Of a stretch of DNA of 64,000 nucleotides, positions 56,855 through 64,000 are shown piece by piece; the stretch's first letter is position 1; every line of letters starts with the position of its first letter. Both the position numbers and the translations under genes were made by a program. This DNA comes from Desulfovibrio gilichinskyi (lineage in GTDB: Bacteria > Desulfobacterota > Desulfovibrionia > Desulfovibrionales > Desulfovibrionaceae), in the NCBI RefSeq assembly GCF_900177375.1, contig NZ_FWZU01000002.1, forward strand, positions 496,001 to 560,000, given 5' to 3'. The notes beneath the pieces were generated by a model, which saw only the letters and a list, made by a program, of their open reading frames with translations, did no database searches and was not told the DNA's origin.

Positions 56855-57317
56855 AGATAAGAGTTTCAATCAACTGACAAAGGAGAAAGTTCGAAAAAAG
56901 AACGGCGTTAAAGTGGGCATGATTGAGCAATAAGTCGGATGAAGATTCTCGGAGGTTGGTAATGTGCGGACACGTTCGCATAGAGATATTTCCCATGTGG
57001 GACATGTGAGAATCAACACCGTTTAAGGCTATGCCTGCGAAGAGTCGCGGATTCATAAAGGATTCCCGCGCATTTGTGGAAAGATCAGACGGACACCTGC
57101 GTGAGTCCGATTGCAGGTAGTGCTAAGTGATGTCCTCTAAGCGACGTTGGTTTTTGCCGGACTTGGTAGCCGCTGGCTACGACAGTCTAACTGTTCCGGA
57201 GGGTATTGTATGAAGTAAATTCGAAGTAATTTATTTAAGTTTGTCAACTAGTTAGAAGCTCGAAGTGGATGGAACCACTTAGGCGTACTTTCTGAAATAA
57301 TTCAAGGAGGAATTATT
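56855..57317 (+). promoter_or_regulatory. Long structured 5' leader of flagellin mRNA
   Basis: About 460 nt of GC-richer sequence with several inverted repeats: CGGAC/GTCCG (about 57089-57108), GTAGCC/GGCTAC (57166-57171 with 57175-57180), ACAGT/ACTGT (57182-57186 with 57190-57194), an outer CCGGA/TCCGG pairing enclosing the last two, and AAGTGG/CCACTT (57263-57268 with 57275-57280). The nested set at 57157-57202 looks like a folded three-way structure. It does not match c-di-GMP-I/II riboswitch consensus that I know. A 27-codon ORF (57130-57213) and a two-codon ORF with good SD (GGAGGG, then ATG AAG TAA at about 57209) are also present. Confidence 0.5.
57263..57280 (+). promoter_or_regulatory. 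Candidate CsrA-binding hairpin upstream of flagellin
   Basis: A 6-bp stem (57263-57268 with 57275-57280) presents the hexaloop ATGGAA, i.e. an ANGGA motif in a loop. It lies about 35 nt before the flagellin SD AAGGAGGA (57304-57311), which holds a second GGA. This two-site layout resembles CsrA control of hag in Bacillus. Function is inferred. Confidence 0.45.
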
Positions 57318-58202
57318 ATGTCGCTCGTAATTAATCACAATTTGATGGCAATGAATGCTAACCGTAACCTTGGTAGTGCTTACAACAGTCTTGGTGTATC
57401 AACCCGCAGACTGTCTTCAGGTCTCCGTGTCGGAACAGCAGCAGATGACGCAGCCGGTCTCGCAATTCGCGAACTTATGCGTGCTGATGTTAAGACTTTG
57501 AACCAGGGTATTCGTAACGCTAACGATGCTATCTCCATGATCCAGACCGCTGACGGCGCTCTCGGTGTCATTGATGAAAAGTTGATCCGCATGAAGGAAC
57601 TTGCAACTCAGGCAGCTACCGGTACTTATAACTCTGACCAGCGTCTTATCATCGACTCTGAATATCAGGCAATGGCTTCAGAAATTACCCGTATCGCTAA
57701 TGCAACTGACTTCAACGGAATTCATCTTCTTAACGGTAACTTGTCAGGTGCGAACTCCGCTCATAATGGTAACGGACTTACCTCTACCGGTCCTGTCAAG
57801 GTCCATTTCGGTTCAGGTAACGATAGTGCTGAAGACTATTACTACGTATCTATCAATACTTCTACCGCTTCTGCCCTTGGTGTCGGACTTGCAGCTAATA
57901 ACTCAATCTCCACACAGGCTCTGGCTCAGGCGTCTCTTGATAAGTTGAATAATGCGATCATATCCAAGGATAAGATCCGTGCAAATCTAGGTGCTCTCCA
58001 GAACAGACTGGAAAACACTATTACCAACCTCTCGGTTCAGGCAGAAAACGTTCAGGCTTCAGAGTCACGCATCTCTGATGTCGACGTTGCGACTGAAATG
58101 ACTGAGTTCACTAAGAACCAGATCTTAACTCAGGCCGCAGTGGCAATGCTCGGACAGGCTAACGGTATGCCTAGAATGGCAATGCAGCTCATTGGTGGCT
58201 AA
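57318..58202 (+). CDS. fliC: Flagellin
   Basis: A 294-residue flagellin. The conserved N-terminal D0/D1 part reads MSLVINHNLMAMNANRNL, LSSGLRVGTAADDAAGLAI, ANDAISMIQTADGAL and DFNGIHLLNG. The C-terminal D1/D0 part reads NLGALQNRLENTITNLS, SRISDVDVATEMTEF and QAAVAMLGQANGMPRMAMQL. The central domain (about 145-200) is short, so the filament surface is compact. AAGGAGGAA precedes ATG 57318. Transcription is probably from the sigma-54 promoter at 56827 and translation controlled by the long leader. The R-x-A/L TLR5-type residues were not assessed. Confidence 0.97.
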   Translation: MSLVINHNLMAMNANRNLGSAYNSLGVSTRRLSSGLRVGTAADDAAGLAIRELMRADVKTLNQGIRNANDAISMIQTADGALGVIDEKLIRMKELATQAATGTYNSDQRLIIDSEYQAMASEITRIANATDFNGIHLLNGNLSGANSAHNGNGLTSTGPVKVHFGSGNDSAEDYYYVSINTSTASALGVGLAANNSISTQALAQASLDKLNNAIISKDKIRANLGALQNRLENTITNLSVQAENVQASESRISDVDVATEMTEFTKNQILTQAAVAMLGQANGMPRMAMQLIGG

Positions 58203-58222
58203 CATCAGTGAGTGATTAACTC

Positions 58223-58260
58223 AGAAGGGGAGGTCCGCTTACGCGGGCTTCCCTTTTCGT
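58223..58260 (+). terminator. Terminator after flagellin
   Basis: A GC-rich stem (GAAGGGGAGGTCCGC against GCGGGCTTCCCTTTTC, with G-U pairs) closes on TTAC. The T-run is within the 3' arm. Confidence 0.8.
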
Positions 58261-58420
58261 ATTTCTATTGTTACTTTTTTAACAATCCGCTGAATATATA
58301 GTCTTGCAGTCTTTTAGACGTTTACTTTTTTGCAATTTTGACCTAATAACGACCTCTAAATCCGGCCTTGCCGGGTTAAAGATGTCCGTTTACTACAACT
58401 AATCATATTCAGAAGAGTGT

Positions 58421-58636
58421 TTATTTTACACTTCTATGCGTACAAAAAAACGGCATCATGCGCAAACGGCGTATTTGGTGTAACTTTTTTGAAACTGACT
58501 TGATCTTCTTGCCGGGAAATCCCGCTAAATATTCTTTTTCAAGCAGCCCTTCATTTTGTTGCCCGCATATTATCAGCTCTGACGTGATTCGCAGTGCTTC
58601 ATCTCTTCTCTTTCTGCGTATTGCGTCGTAGCACAT
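58421..58636 (-). CDS. Possible small basic protein
   Basis: A 71-codon frame on the minus strand inside the 485-bp gap between flagellin and icd: MCYDAIRRKRRDEALRITSE, then NEGLLEKEYLAGFPGKK and a basic end. Composition is protein-like (charged, few rare codons), but the SD (AAGTGG) is weak and no family is recognised. The rest of the gap holds a GCCGG-type hairpin near 58360-58378 and nothing else I can name. Confidence 0.3.
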   Translation of the reverse strand: MCYDAIRRKRRDEALRITSELIICGQQNEGLLEKEYLAGFPGKKIKSVSKKLHQIRRLRMMPFFCTHRSVK

Positions 58637-58687
58637 CCACTTGTATGGCTTTGAACTTAAGCTGTGTACCGACCAAAGGAGATCGTT

Positions 58688-59833
58688 TTGTCTAAAAGAA
58701 CAGTATATTACATTGAAGGTGATGGTATTGGTCCTGAAGTTTGGGGACCAACACGTCCTATTATTAACGCTGCGCTGGAAAAAGCATATGCCGGTGCTAA
58801 TACTTTAGAATGGAAAGAGCTGCTCGCCGGAGAAAAAGCTTTCAAAGAAACTGGCGAGTATTTGCCGCAGACAACTCTTGATACGCTTAAAACAGCTGAT
58901 TTAGCTATGAAAGGCCCCCTTCAGACTCCAGTCGGAAAAGGTTTCCGTTCATTAAATGTTACTATCCGTCAAACTTTTGATCTTTATGCCTGTATACGTC
59001 CTATCCAGTATTTCAAAGGTATTGAATCTCCTGTCAAAAGACCTGACCTTGTCGATATCGTTGTTTTCCGTGAAAATACAGAAGATGTTTATGCCGGGAT
59101 TGAGTGGAGTTCTAACTCTGCAGAAGCAAAAAGAGTAATCGACTTTTTAGTCGGTGAAATGGGTGCTAAAATTGACAGTTCCGCCGGAATAGGCATTAAG
59201 CCCATCACTCCTGCTGGTTCAAAACGTCTTGTTCGCAGAGCTCTTGATTTTGCTCTTGAACATAACCGTGAGTCAGTAACTCTGGTCCATAAGGGTAATA
59301 TCATGAAGTACACTGAGGGTGGATTCCGTCAGTGGGGTTATGATCTTGCTGCGGAAGATTATGTCGGAAAAGTAGTAAAAGAAGGCGAAGAAGCCACAGG
59401 TAAAGTGATACTTAATGACCGCATCGCCGATGCTATGTTTCAGGAACTGCTTATGCGCCCTGAAAAATACAGCGTTCTGGCTACAACAAACCTTAATGGT
59501 GACTATCTTTCCGATGCTCTTGCAGCTCAGGTCGGCGGTCTCGGTCTTGCTCCGGGTGTTAATATGGGTGATACTCTCGCATTTTACGAGGCGACTCACG
59601 GAACAGCACCGACTATCGCAGGTAAAGATATGGCTAACCCCGGTAGTTTGATTCTTTCCGGTGCGATGATGCTTGAACATCTCGGTTGGCATGAAGCTGC
59701 TGATTTGATTAAAAACTCTGTTGAAAAATCTTTGGCTGCTAAAAAGGTTACTGTTGACCTTTCAAGCCAGATCAGCGGAGCGACAACTGTCGGCTGTAAA
59801 GAGTTTGGTGAGATTATTCTCGCTAACCTGTAG
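58688..59833 (+). CDS. icd: NADP-dependent isocitrate dehydrogenase
   Basis: A 381-residue enzyme converting isocitrate to 2-oxoglutarate and CO2. Seen: YYIEGDGIGPEVWG, the substrate loop GFRSLNVTIRQTFDLYACIR with the regulatory serine position, VVFRENTEDVYAGIEW, ALEHNRESVTLVHKGNIMKY, LATTNLNGDYLSDALAA and ATHGTAPTIAGKDMANPGSL. It is about 35 residues shorter than E. coli Icd, as is usual in this bacterial subgroup. The start is TTG 58688, 6 bp after AAAGGAG; the upstream ATG at 58664 lies before that SD. It probably serves glutamate synthesis, since sulfate reducers of this type have an incomplete citric-acid cycle. Confidence 0.93.
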   Translation: MSKRTVYYIEGDGIGPEVWGPTRPIINAALEKAYAGANTLEWKELLAGEKAFKETGEYLPQTTLDTLKTADLAMKGPLQTPVGKGFRSLNVTIRQTFDLYACIRPIQYFKGIESPVKRPDLVDIVVFRENTEDVYAGIEWSSNSAEAKRVIDFLVGEMGAKIDSSAGIGIKPITPAGSKRLVRRALDFALEHNRESVTLVHKGNIMKYTEGGFRQWGYDLAAEDYVGKVVKEGEEATGKVILNDRIADAMFQELLMRPEKYSVLATTNLNGDYLSDALAAQVGGLGLAPGVNMGDTLAFYEATHGTAPTIAGKDMANPGSLILSGAMMLEHLGWHEAADLIKNSVEKSLAAKKVTVDLSSQISGATTVGCKEFGEIILANL

Positions 59834-59863
59834 TCACGTAGAATCGGCACATAATAAAAATGA

Positions 59864-59896
59864 AGCCCTCCTGATATATATCAGGAGGGCTTTTTC
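59864..59896. terminator. Terminator after icd
   Basis: AGCCCTCCTGA (59864-59874), TATATA loop, TCAGGAGGGCT (59881-59891), then TTTTTCTA. Convergent gene at 59920. Confidence 0.9.
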
Positions 59897-59919
59897 TATA
59901 GGTGAATGAAGGTAAAAAT

Positions 59920-60252
59920 CTACTCTACGCTGACTTCAAGTCCTTCCTTTGTGTGCTTAAGTTCAATGTAGCAGTCAGGAGAATCTAGCGTTGTGGTTGT
60001 TATTTTTGCGGCTGTGTCCAGTCCGTTATCAGCAATGGTCCGCAGAATAAGTTTGGTATCTGAAATACCTGTTCCAAGATGAACCTTTTGACCTGGTATC
60101 AATCTGAACTGGGCAAACATTACTTTGGTATCTTTGTAGCGAAGAGATCCGGCAACTGGAAAAGTGCAGGAATTTCTTATAGTGATTGCCGCGGCTGGAC
60201 CCGCTGTCAAAATTGATATGAGAGCAAAAGCTGTAATTAATAAGTTTTTCAT
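59920..60252 (-). CDS. Small secreted protein of unknown function
   Basis: A 110-residue protein with a clear Sec signal peptide (MKNLLITAFALISILTAGPA, cleavage after AAA near residue 22) and a beta-rich mature part of about 88 residues: ITIRNSCTFPVAGSLRYKD, FAQFRLIPGQKVHLGTG, SPDCYIELKHTKEGLEVSVE. Two cysteines (in NSC and PDC) could form a disulfide. AGGAAAA precedes ATG 60252. Monocistronic; family not recognised. Confidence 0.65.
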   Translation of the reverse strand: MKNLLITAFALISILTAGPAAAITIRNSCTFPVAGSLRYKDTKVMFAQFRLIPGQKVHLGTGISDTKLILRTIADNGLDTAAKITTTTLDSPDCYIELKHTKEGLEVSVE

Positions 60253-60398
60253 TTTTTTCCTAATATAACAAATTTGGTATCTGGATTATCTATTAACGCG
60301 ACTGTGTAAAGTCAAGTTTGCCAGATTATAAATGAGGTTATAATAGTATTAAATGAGCTAGCGCCAAGAACTTATTTTATTTCAGTTATATGTTTAAC

Positions 60399-61559
60399 CT
60401 ATTTAAATTCTTTTACATACTTTTCAAATCTGTTCATGCCTTCCTCTAAATTCTCAATTGAGTTGGCATACGAAAATCTTATGTAACCTTCGGCGCCCTG
60501 TCCGAAATCAACCCCGGGAGTCACTCCTATATGGGCTTTTTCGAGAATATCAAAAGCTAGTTTGTAAGAACTCCCTTCAAATTTTTCAGCAAAAGACTTC
60601 ATATTGACCAGTATATAAAAAGCTGCGGTCGGTTCAACTTTGATATCAAATCCGATTTCGCGAAGACGTTTGAGCATAAATTTGCGGCGCTGATCGTAAA
60701 TACCTTTAATGCGGTTAACATCACCCCAAGATTCGGTGAGGGCGGCTACTCCGGCCCACTGGGCCATTGAGTTCGCAGATATAAAAAAGTTCTGACAAAG
60801 TTTCTGCATTGGGCGGATGTACTTTTCAGGTGCGATTATGTAGCCGAGTCTCCATCCGGTCATGGCGAATAGTTTAGAAAAACCGTTCAGCACAAAGGCG
60901 TGATCTGTATATTCAAGAATTGAATGTTCTTGCTCGCCGTAAACTAGTCCATGGTATATTTCGTCTGAAATGATCCAAGGGCCGAGGTCCGCAATTTTTT
61001 TCATACGCTCAGGTGAAAGAACCGTACCTGTGGGGTTGGATGGTGAATTGATTAAAATCGCCTTTGTTTTTTTGTTTATGGCTTTGGCAATTTCTTCAGG
61101 GCGGAACTGAAATCCGTCTTCTTCGCTGATAGTAACTTTTACAGATTCAGCTCCGGCAAATTTTATGAAGTTGTCATAGCAGGCGTAACATGGATCGGAT
61201 GTGATGACGTTGTCGCCTTGATCAAGAATAAAGGTGAAGAGTAAAAGCATGGCAGGGGAGGTGCCCTGAGTCACAATTATGCGGCCAGGGTCAACGTCAA
61301 CGTTATATCTGTCTTTGTGATATTTGCTGATTGCCTGACGCAGTTCAGGAATTCCAAGGCTATGAGTATAGTGAGTTTCGCCTTTATCGAGAGCTTCACA
61401 GCAGGCTTTTTTGATACATTCAGGTGTATCAAAATCAGGCTCACCGATTTCCATGTGGATTATATTTTTACCCTCGCGTTCCATTTGCTGCGCTGCTTCC
61501 AGAACGTCCATGACTAAAAATGGTGTGATCTCACAAGCTCGTTTGGAAATACATTCCAT
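60399..61559 (-). CDS. PLP-dependent aminotransferase, class I
   Basis: A 386-residue fold-type I aminotransferase of the AspC/AlaT group. Seen: IIHMEIGEPDFDTPECIKKA, VTQGTSPAMLLLFTFILD, AILINSPSNPTGTVLSPE, WIISDEIYHGLVYG, the PLP lysine in VLNGFSKLFAMTGWRLGYI, and the C-terminal IRFSYANS with substrate Arg. AAGGAG precedes ATG 61559. The amino donor (aspartate, alanine or other) cannot be told from the sequence. Divergent from pabA. Confidence 0.9.
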   Translation of the reverse strand: MECISKRACEITPFLVMDVLEAAQQMEREGKNIIHMEIGEPDFDTPECIKKACCEALDKGETHYTHSLGIPELRQAISKYHKDRYNVDVDPGRIIVTQGTSPAMLLLFTFILDQGDNVITSDPCYACYDNFIKFAGAESVKVTISEEDGFQFRPEEIAKAINKKTKAILINSPSNPTGTVLSPERMKKIADLGPWIISDEIYHGLVYGEQEHSILEYTDHAFVLNGFSKLFAMTGWRLGYIIAPEKYIRPMQKLCQNFFISANSMAQWAGVAALTESWGDVNRIKGIYDQRRKFMLKRLREIGFDIKVEPTAAFYILVNMKSFAEKFEGSSYKLAFDILEKAHIGVTPGVDFGQGAEGYIRFSYANSIENLEEGMNRFEKYVKEFK

Positions 61560-61806
61560 GATAGACTCCTTATTAAACAGCTCTCAGCCGTATATGTGGT
61601 GTGATAATTATTTCAATAGCATTGCTGCATTTGTAACGCTTTATACAGCCTCATAAGGCGAAGCGCAATAAGACATCTATCAAGCTTAATTGAAATTTAA
61701 GTATAAATCTGCTGACCTCATAGATCTTGCCCATGTGCGGCTGCAGGAGTAACTAGTCCGCTACCGATTCAAACAATCAAATATTCTTAATGGTACAGCG
61801 CAAGTA

Positions 61807-62385
61807 ATGAAAATTCTTCTTATTGATAACAACGATAGTTTTACTAATAATCTTGAACATTTGTTGGTTAATGAAATTAACCATGCTGAAGTGACTGTCG
61901 TTTCATACTCTAAAATTCTACCATGCACCGTAAAAGCTGATTGTGAACATAATAAAAAGTCATTCAATCTTGATGAATTTGACCTGATAGTAATTTCGCC
62001 AGGGCCCGGAAAACCTCAGGATTATCCCGGGTATGATTTTGTGATTGACTCTGGAAAGCCCATATTGGGCATATGTTTGGGGATGCAGATTATAAATGAA
62101 CATTTCGGCGGTCAGACTTCCCGCCTGACTGGCTGTTTTCATGGCAGAGCTGAGGATATTGATTTTAACGGTTTAAACATAGCCGTAGCCAGATATCATT
62201 CCCTATATTGTAATGTCGTCGGGCAAGGGGTGGAAGTGGTTGCCGCAAACAGTTGTGGAGTGCCTATGGCTATCATTCATAATAAGCGTCCATTGCTGGC
62301 TTATCAATTTCATCCTGAATCATTTTTAACAAAGCAAGCTGGAGTTTTTATTGGCTACGCCCTCAATTTTTTCGGAATTAATTAA
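61807..62385 (+). CDS. pabA: Aminodeoxychorismate synthase glutaminase subunit
   Basis: A 192-residue class I glutamine amidotransferase: LLIDNNDSFTNNLEHLL, VISPGPGKP, the nucleophile Cys in LGICLGMQIINEHFGG, and His/Glu in YQFHPESFLT. It gives ammonia to the chorismate-binding subunit encoded next. Assignment to pabA rather than trpG rests on the neighbours (PabB with a PIKGT motif, PabC-like lyase). Its 3' end overlaps pabB by 35 bases. Confidence 0.88.
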   Translation: MKILLIDNNDSFTNNLEHLLVNEINHAEVTVVSYSKILPCTVKADCEHNKKSFNLDEFDLIVISPGPGKPQDYPGYDFVIDSGKPILGICLGMQIINEHFGGQTSRLTGCFHGRAEDIDFNGLNIAVARYHSLYCNVVGQGVEVVAANSCGVPMAIIHNKRPLLAYQFHPESFLTKQAGVFIGYALNFFGIN

Positions 62386-63655
62386 CTTTGACAGGTTCCG
62401 GGAAATAGCACTTCATTTTGTAAGAGAACAGAATGCAGATGTTCTTTTGACTTCTCCGGGATTTGGACATTGCGGGCGAAGTTTTATCGGGATTTTGCCT
62501 GACGAAGAGTTTATTCTTACTGATGAATTAATAGTCGAAACTCTTGAGCATGAAGTTAAAGCTTTCGCTTTTTCAGATAGCAAACCCAGTATAGGGTATG
62601 TCAGTTATGACTGCGGTCAGGTTTTGCGATCAGTTAAAACTATAAAACATACACAATATCCGTTTGTTCATCTTAAAAAGTACAAGGCTGTGCTTGTTCA
62701 TGATGAAGTAGACGGAAGCGTTAAATGTTTGTGCGATGATAATTCCTTTATTGCTTTTATTACTGAGCAGGCACTGAGCGCAGGTCAGATTACTGATATT
62801 GAATTGCCGGGTTTTTCTGATCACGCAGTAACCATGTCACTTGATAAAAAAGGGTATGAGGACGGAGTTCGCAAAACTCTTGAACACATCCGCGATGGTC
62901 TTACATATCAGCTTAACTTGTCTACAATGTTCCGTATTAAGGATGTGGATATTGATCCTGTACTATGGTTCTTCACTCTTAATAAGAAATTTCCTGCCCC
63001 ATACTATGCTATGTTTAAAAGTAGTGAAGATTTGATAATTTCCACTTCACCGGAATTATTTTTACGTGTTGAAAATGGTCATGTGCTGTCTGAGCCTATT
63101 AAGGGAACTCTTCATTTTGAGGAATATTCAGCTGAGCTTGAAAAAGAGTTAACTTCGTCACCGAAGGAAGATGCTGAATTATCCATGATTGTCGATTTGG
63201 TCAGAAATGATATTTCTTCTGATTGTAAATATGGTTCAGTTAAAGTTGAAGATCACAAATCGGTGTTTGCGGTTGATAATCTGCTCCAGATGTTCAGCCG
63301 TGTTCGCGGAGAACTTGCCGAAGGACGTGATTGTCTGGATTTATTTTTTAATGCTTTTCCGGGCGGGTCTATCACTGGTTGCCCCAAGAAGAGTTCTATG
63401 GAGCTGATTGAAAAACTTGAGCCTCATAGCCGCGGTCCTTTTTGTGGAAGTATCGTTTTGATTGAAGGCTCGCAGAATATGATTTCATCAATTGCAATCA
63501 GAACTGCTGTTTACAATCTGAAAGATAAGAATCTCACCTATTGGGCAGGAAGTGGTATTGTAATAGATTCTGACCCTGAAGATGAATACTTAGAAACGCT
63601 TGCCAAAGCCGGAAAGATTTTACATCCACAAAAGCATATCTCGGAGGACTCGTGA
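62351..63655 (+). CDS. pabB: Aminodeoxychorismate synthase subunit I
   Basis: A 434-residue chorismate-using enzyme making 4-amino-4-deoxychorismate, on the folate pathway. Seen: RKTLEHIRDGLTYQLNLSTM, ISTSPELFLRVENG, PIKGT (the lysine is characteristic of PabB; TrpE has alanine there), EDAELSMIVDLVRNDIS, VHG-like MFSRVRGEL, FPGGSITGCPKKSSMELIE, and YWAGSGIVIDSDPE. The start is TTG 62351 with GGAG 62341-62344, inside pabA, so translation is coupled. GTGA overlap with the next gene. Confidence 0.9.
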   Translation: MATPSIFSELINFDRFREIALHFVREQNADVLLTSPGFGHCGRSFIGILPDEEFILTDELIVETLEHEVKAFAFSDSKPSIGYVSYDCGQVLRSVKTIKHTQYPFVHLKKYKAVLVHDEVDGSVKCLCDDNSFIAFITEQALSAGQITDIELPGFSDHAVTMSLDKKGYEDGVRKTLEHIRDGLTYQLNLSTMFRIKDVDIDPVLWFFTLNKKFPAPYYAMFKSSEDLIISTSPELFLRVENGHVLSEPIKGTLHFEEYSAELEKELTSSPKEDAELSMIVDLVRNDISSDCKYGSVKVEDHKSVFAVDNLLQMFSRVRGELAEGRDCLDLFFNAFPGGSITGCPKKSSMELIEKLEPHSRGPFCGSIVLIEGSQNMISSIAIRTAVYNLKDKNLTYWAGSGIVIDSDPEDEYLETLAKAGKILHPQKHISEDS

Positions 63656-64000
63656 TTTATTATAGAAACGGGAAGTTTGTAGAAGATTTAGTAGATATGG
63701 ACCTGTCGCAACCTGCTTTTAGAACAGGATACGGTTTTTTTGAAACTATAGCTTGGAACGGGAGAAAAGCGTGTCATCTTGATCTACATCTTAAACGTGC
63801 ACGAGTAAGTCTAAAAGAATTCAGCGTCTTTGAAGAATCAATAGATTATGAGAAAATTATTTCAGAGGTCATTGAGGCTAATGCGCTTACAGGGCGTTTT
63901 GCACGAGTAAATATCTTTTTCCCTGTAGAGAAAAGTAAAACGTTTCCTATTATTACAGCCGTCTTATTTGAACATGATCCTGAGAGAATATGGTCGCTTA
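63652..64000 (+). CDS. pabC: Aminodeoxychorismate lyase-like protein, partial
   Basis: The first 116 codons of a class IV PLP enzyme cut by the window end. It starts GTG 63652 (GGAGG four bases upstream, overlapping the pabB stop): MIYYRNGKFVEDLVDMDLSQ, then AFRTGYGFFETIAWNGRKAC, HLDLHLKRARVSL and ARVNIFFPVEKSK. The RGYGFFET-type motif is typical of PabC/IlvE, and the context favours PabC, the last step to p-aminobenzoate. The PLP lysine lies beyond the window. Confidence 0.85.
   Translation, partial: MIYYRNGKFVEDLVDMDLSQPAFRTGYGFFETIAWNGRKACHLDLHLKRARVSLKEFSVFEESIDYEKIISEVIEANALTGRFARVNIFFPVEKSKTFPIITAVLFEHDPERIWSL

Noticed and set aside
56826-57056. 76-codon frame antisense to the flagellin leader
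   Set aside because: No SD, composition not protein-like, and it overlaps the sigma-54 promoter.
57130-57213. 27-codon ORF in the flagellin leader
   Set aside because: Weak SD and it coincides with strong RNA pairing, so the sequence is better explained as RNA structure.
56855-57317. c-di-GMP riboswitch in the flagellin leader
   Set aside because: The conserved GEMM core sequences are not present. The leader is structured but unassigned.
1-64000. CRISPR array, prophage, tRNA or rRNA genes
   Set aside because: No regularly spaced repeats, phage gene cluster, or cloverleaf sequence was seen on either strand by eye.

Overview
The window reads as a chromosomal segment of a moderately AT-rich, motile, anaerobic Desulfovibrio-type sulfate reducer (Maridesulfovibrio-like is my best guess; this is inference, with no 16S in view). 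The reasons are the tungstate/formate-dehydrogenase maturation cluster, LUD-domain and UPF0280 proteins, many chemoreceptors and PAS histidine kinases, the kbl-tdh threonine pathway, and polar-flagellum-type flagellin. Gene density is high. Most start sites were fixed by visible Shine-Dalgarno (SD) sequences. There is no tRNA, rRNA, CRISPR or complete insertion sequence in the window.

Layout. 1-4.1 kb: end of an AsmA-like gene, an orphan HTH protein, and tdh-kbl divergent from an Lrp/AsnC regulator. 4.1-10.7 kb: exported protein, orphan hybrid-PAS histidine kinase, chemoreceptor, BON lipoprotein. 10.7-17.5 kb: CgeB-like glycosyltransferase, rlmE, yebC-ruvC-ruvA-ruvB, Cache-GGDEF diguanylate cyclase. 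17.9-24.4 kb: molybdopterin/tungsten island, with a transposase-derived gene, moaA, fdhE and fdhD on one strand and tupABC on the other. 24.6-29.6 kb: glycogen phosphorylase, thiamine-binding-type protein, lipoprotein, UPF0280, LUD. 30-35.8 kb: rpmH-rnpA-yidD-yidC-jag-mnmE, the conserved ribosome/membrane-insertion block. 35.8-38.9 kb: two small glycosyltransferases, flavin-type oxidase fold, DksA-like protein, methyltransferase. 38.9-42.4 kb: malQ and a TreZ homologue. 43-48 kb: OlsF-like acyltransferase, threonine aldolase, Zn/Mn ABC transporter. 48-56.4 kb: second chemoreceptor, DUF3592, LysE exporter, gmhA, nagZ, second orphan kinase. 56.8-58.2 kb: sigma-54 flagellin gene with a long structured leader. 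58.7-64 kb: icd, small secreted protein, aminotransferase, pabABC.

The most unusual things are these. (1) A full-length TreZ-family GH13 protein next to an intact MalQ has lost the residues of all four GH13 catalytic motifs, so it looks like a maintained pseudoenzyme. (2) An IS1595-type transposase lacks its first catalytic acid and sits 22 bp behind moaA without terminal repeats, so it is probably domesticated. (3) rnpA has no canonical start codon compatible with its conserved N-terminus and seems to begin at ATT inside rpmH. (4) The flagellin mRNA has a sigma-54 promoter, a leader of about 460 nt and a GGA-loop hairpin that resembles a CsrA site paired with the SD. (5) Jag carries a long arginine-rich repeat tail encoded by two different tandem DNA repeats.

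Functional links. The tungstate importer, MoaA, FdhE and FdhD together would supply and insert W/Mo-pterin cofactor into formate dehydrogenases, whose structural genes are not in this window. GlgP, MalQ and the TreZ-like protein point to glycogen turnover. Two chemoreceptors, a diguanylate cyclase, two kinases and flagellin give a motility/signalling theme.
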